A stretch of 64,000 nucleotides of DNA from Rhizobium johnstonii 3841 (lineage in GTDB: Bacteria > Pseudomonadota > Alphaproteobacteria > Rhizobiales > Rhizobiaceae). The notes beneath the pieces were generated by a model. It was not told the origin of the DNA, made no database searches, and saw only the letters and a program-made list of their open reading frames with translations. Below, in pieces: positions 61,851 through 64,000 of the stretch. The first letter of the stretch is position 1, and every line of letters begins with the position of its first letter. Where the stretch lies: the NCBI RefSeq assembly GCF_000009265.1, contig NC_008378.1:496001-560000 (forward strand). The letters are read 5' to 3'. Made by a program: the position numbers and the translations under genes.

Positions 61851-62834
61851 TTACTGAAGGCGCAAGCGACGGATCGTTTCCAACACGCCTATATCGATTT
61901 CAAGGCTATCGGTTTCCGTGACGCTCGCGGGCATCGCTCTGTCTCCGGGGATGCGGACTCCCTTGGAACGCAGCCGTTCCAATTGGGCCTTGGCGCGCTC
62001 CGGGAAATCCGAATCCGCGGCCATGGGGAATAGCGCGATCACGGTCATTCCCGCATTCACCGGGTGTTCGCCCGAAAGAAAGTGGCCGGCATCGAGCGAC
62101 CACGCGGCACCGGAAAGACCCGCAGAAAGCATCTCGACGATAAGGGCGATATTGGCGCCCTTATAGCCGCCGAAGGGCAGGAGAGCGCCGAGCATCGCCT
62201 TGACCGGATCGGTGGTGATTGCGCCGGTCTCGTCGATGGCCATGCCGTGAGCGATCGGCGACTGTTCCTTTGCCGCCTCGGCAAGAGTTACGAAGGCCGT
62301 GGCACTCGTCGCCTGGTCGATGACGAGGGGCGGCAAGGGTTCGGGCAGAGGCAGGCCGAAAGCGAGCGGATTGGTGCAATAGACGCGCTCCCCGCCCTCG
62401 GCCGCCGCCATCAACGCCGGTCCGTTGGCGGCGGCGATGGATATCAACCCGTCCTGGGCGAGACGCCGGACGTAATATCCCAATTCCCCGGCGGTATAGC
62501 TGTTTCTTTGCGTGAAGACTGAAATGCCGAAGGTTTTCACGCGCGTCGTGAAGTCGTCGTAAATGAGGTCAAACCCGAGCTGCGCTATGCCGCCGTCCGC
62601 ATCGGCCTGGATCAGGGCCGGCAGCACATGGTTGAAGCGGGGCTTGGCGTCTCCATTGATCCGCCCGTCGCGCAGACTGGTGAGATAATCGACGAAATGC
62701 GGAAAACCGAGCTCAGTGCGCCCGAAGCAGGCGGCCGACAGCGTCGCATCGACGAGCGCCTTCGCCATGGCCGGGCTGCCGCCGCAGGCGAGGCAGGCTT
62801 CGAGCGCCAGGTGGCGGAGCTCGCCGATCGGCAT
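61851..62834 (-). CDS. Ldh-family (malate/lactate-type) NAD(P)-dependent dehydrogenase
   Basis: About 327 residues of the Ldh_2 family (malate, L-sulfolactate, ureidoglycolate or piperideine-2-carboxylate dehydrogenases): CFGRTELGFPHFVDYL (family 'd.rGhxSHGv..l' position), NSYTAGELGYYVRRLAQDGLISIAAANGPALMA, and ALLPFGGYKGANIALIVEMLSAGLSGA ('fGGhKGsaLalmvEllag'). The usual catalytic His in the SHG motif reads ELGFPHF here, with the His displaced. AGAGGA upstream supports the ATG at 62834 rather than 62858. The substrate cannot be assigned from sequence. Confidence 0.8.
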   Translation of the reverse strand: MPIGELRHLALEACLACGGSPAMAKALVDATLSAACFGRTELGFPHFVDYLTSLRDGRINGDAKPRFNHVLPALIQADADGGIAQLGFDLIYDDFTTRVKTFGISVFTQRNSYTAGELGYYVRRLAQDGLISIAAANGPALMAAAEGGERVYCTNPLAFGLPLPEPLPPLVIDQATSATAFVTLAEAAKEQSPIAHGMAIDETGAITTDPVKAMLGALLPFGGYKGANIALIVEMLSAGLSGAAWSLDAGHFLSGEHPVNAGMTVIALFPMAADSDFPERAKAQLERLRSKGVRIPGDRAMPASVTETDSLEIDIGVLETIRRLRLQ

Positions 62835-63027
62835 TCTTATCCTCTGCCCGGCCATCACAGCTCCAATGCGGCTCGTCCGCCCAGGCCGATCAGCGAAAAC
62901 AGACGCGAGAAGAGTTTTGACATCGTGATTCCCAGGCGTCAGGCGGCCGACTTCCCAGTTCCGGAGATGGCGACGTGCCTGATATCGGTGTCGCCAACAA
63001 AACGGAAAGACGGCCGCATTTGGAGCG

Positions 63028-64000
63028 TCAAAGTGCGACCGAGAGGGCGCTGTCGCGTCGGGGGGCCACCTCCTGCGAGTTCACCATCGCGCCCGCGAGC
63101 TGGCGGAAGGTGACAAGCCCCAGTGCTTCCCCAGATGGTGAAACCACCCTGGCATCGTCGTGCGCCGCCGATGCCAGGATCCGGACGGCGTCTTCGACGG
63201 TCGTGCCGGATGCGATCGTCAATCCGCCTGGCACCGCACCGGAATGCAAGGATGTCATGATGGCATCGACCTGGATGACCCGGCCTCGATTGACCTCCTT
63301 GACGAAGTTGGCGATGTAGGCGTCGGCCGGACGCAGAACGATGTCCTGGCTGGTGCCCTGCTGGATGACTTCGCCATCGCGCAGGATCGCAATCTGGTCG
63401 CCCAGCCGAAGGGCTTCGTCAAGATCGTGGGTGATGAAGACGATGGTCTTCTTGATCTCCTTCTGAATGTCGAGAAGGACCGTCTGCATATCGGTGCGGA
63501 TCAACGGATCGAGCGCCGAATAGGCCTCGTCCATCAGCAGAACCGGCGCATCGTTCGAGAGGGCTCGTGCCAGCCCGACGCGCTGCTGCATACCGCCCGA
63601 TAGCTGGTTGGGATATTTGCTCTCGAAGCCCTTCAGGCCGACCCGCTCCAGCCAGCCCATGGCAACGTCAACGGCTTTCGAGCGCTCCATGCCCTGCACT
63701 TCGCGGCCGAAGATGGTATTGTCGAGAACATTCCGGTGCGGCAGAAGCGCGAACTTCTGAAACACCATTGCCGTCTGGTGCCGGCGAAACGTCCGCAATT
63801 CGGTCTCGTTCATTTTCACCACATCGACGCCGTCGACAAGCACTTCGCCGGCGGTTGGATCGATCAGACGGTTGATGTGGCGGATGAGCGTCGACTTGCC
63901 CGAACCCGAAAGGCCCATGATGACCTGGATGCGGCCCGAGGGTATCTCGACATTGATATCTTTCAGGCCGAGCACGTGGCCGTGCTTTTCGTTGAGCTCG
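63028..64000 (-). CDS. proV: ProV-type glycine-betaine/proline ABC transporter ATPase (partial)
   Basis: The 5' end lies beyond the window; the frame is open to base 64000 and ends at 63028. The visible ~323 residues have Walker A GLSGSGKSTLI, ABC signature LSGGMQQRVGLARAL, Walker B VLLMDEAYSALDPL, and a C-terminal CBS-like regulatory domain (VIQVDAIMTSLHSG...VEDAVRILASA) typical of ProV/OpuA ATPases for osmoprotectants. The permease and binding-protein genes are probably upstream, outside the window, since they are not found downstream. Confidence 0.9.
   Translation of the reverse strand, partial: ELNEKHGHVLGLKDINVEIPSGRIQVIMGLSGSGKSTLIRHINRLIDPTAGEVLVDGVDVVKMNETELRTFRRHQTAMVFQKFALLPHRNVLDNTIFGREVQGMERSKAVDVAMGWLERVGLKGFESKYPNQLSGGMQQRVGLARALSNDAPVLLMDEAYSALDPLIRTDMQTVLLDIQKEIKKTIVFITHDLDEALRLGDQIAILRDGEVIQQGTSQDIVLRPADAYIANFVKEVNRGRVIQVDAIMTSLHSGAVPGGLTIASGTTVEDAVRILASAAHDDARVVSPSGEALGLVTFRQLAGAMVNSQEVAPRRDSALSVAL

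Noticed and set aside
1..64000. CRISPR array, prophage, integrase or intact insertion sequence
   Set aside because: No direct-repeat array, integrase or transposase was seen on either strand.

Overview
The window reads as chromosomal or large-replicon DNA of a Rhizobium-type alphaproteobacterium. It is GC-rich and densely packed, and it opens with an imp locus whose gene order (impN-M-L-K-J-I-H-G-F-E-D-C-B-A, divergent from clpV-hcp-vgrG) is the one described for Rhizobium leguminosarum and Agrobacterium tumefaciens type VI secretion systems (T6SS). I saw no tRNA, rRNA, CRISPR array or intact insertion sequence.

Layout. Positions 1-314 hold the 3' end of a polysaccharide-export gene. From 311 to 19025 (minus strand) lies the T6SS structural and regulatory operon: kinase ImpN, TagF-PppA fusion ImpM, membrane complex (TssM, TssL, TssK), FHA protein, baseplate (TssG, TssF, TssE), TagJ, two TssC-type proteins, TssB and TssA. 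Divergent from it (18997-33587, plus strand) run clpV, hcp, two unrecognised genes, vgrG, a DUF2169 adaptor gene, a PAAR-like protein with a His-rich nuclease-like tail, two paralogous genes of unknown fold, a GAD-like/DUF1851 immunity-type gene and a translationally coupled unknown gene. This last block is the T6SS effector/immunity cargo region and the least described part of the window.

From 33643 to 42214 (minus strand) is an aromatic-compound operon: aldehyde dehydrogenase, substrate-binding protein, LivG/F/H/M-type ABC transporter, coniferyl-alcohol-dehydrogenase-like SDR and a second aldehyde dehydrogenase, with a divergent AraC-type regulator at 42452. A TRAP transporter operon with a small membrane protein (43814-47292) and an adenylate/guanylate cyclase (47845-49251) follow. 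A MarR regulator (49375-49860) then faces a four-gene operon (50063-55140) for hydroxycinnamate degradation: feruloyl/coumaroyl-CoA synthetase, hydroxycinnamoyl-CoA hydratase-lyase, aryl-alcohol dehydrogenase and coniferyl-aldehyde-type dehydrogenase. Together, the two catabolic operons can account for every step from coniferyl alcohol to vanillate, plus an uptake system.

The right end holds a 5TM-PAS-GGDEF diguanylate cyclase, an FdhF/YdeP-type molybdopterin oxidoreductase with a coupled winged-helix protein, another AraC regulator, about 0.9 kb with inverted repeats and no clear gene, an Ldh-family dehydrogenase, and a ProV-type ATPase cut by the window end.

How the parts work together: the ImpN kinase, Thr14 of TssL and the FHA domain of ImpI match the phospho-switch known in A. 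tumefaciens, with TagF-PppA as the opposing brake. Its phosphatase half lacks two of the usual metal ligands.
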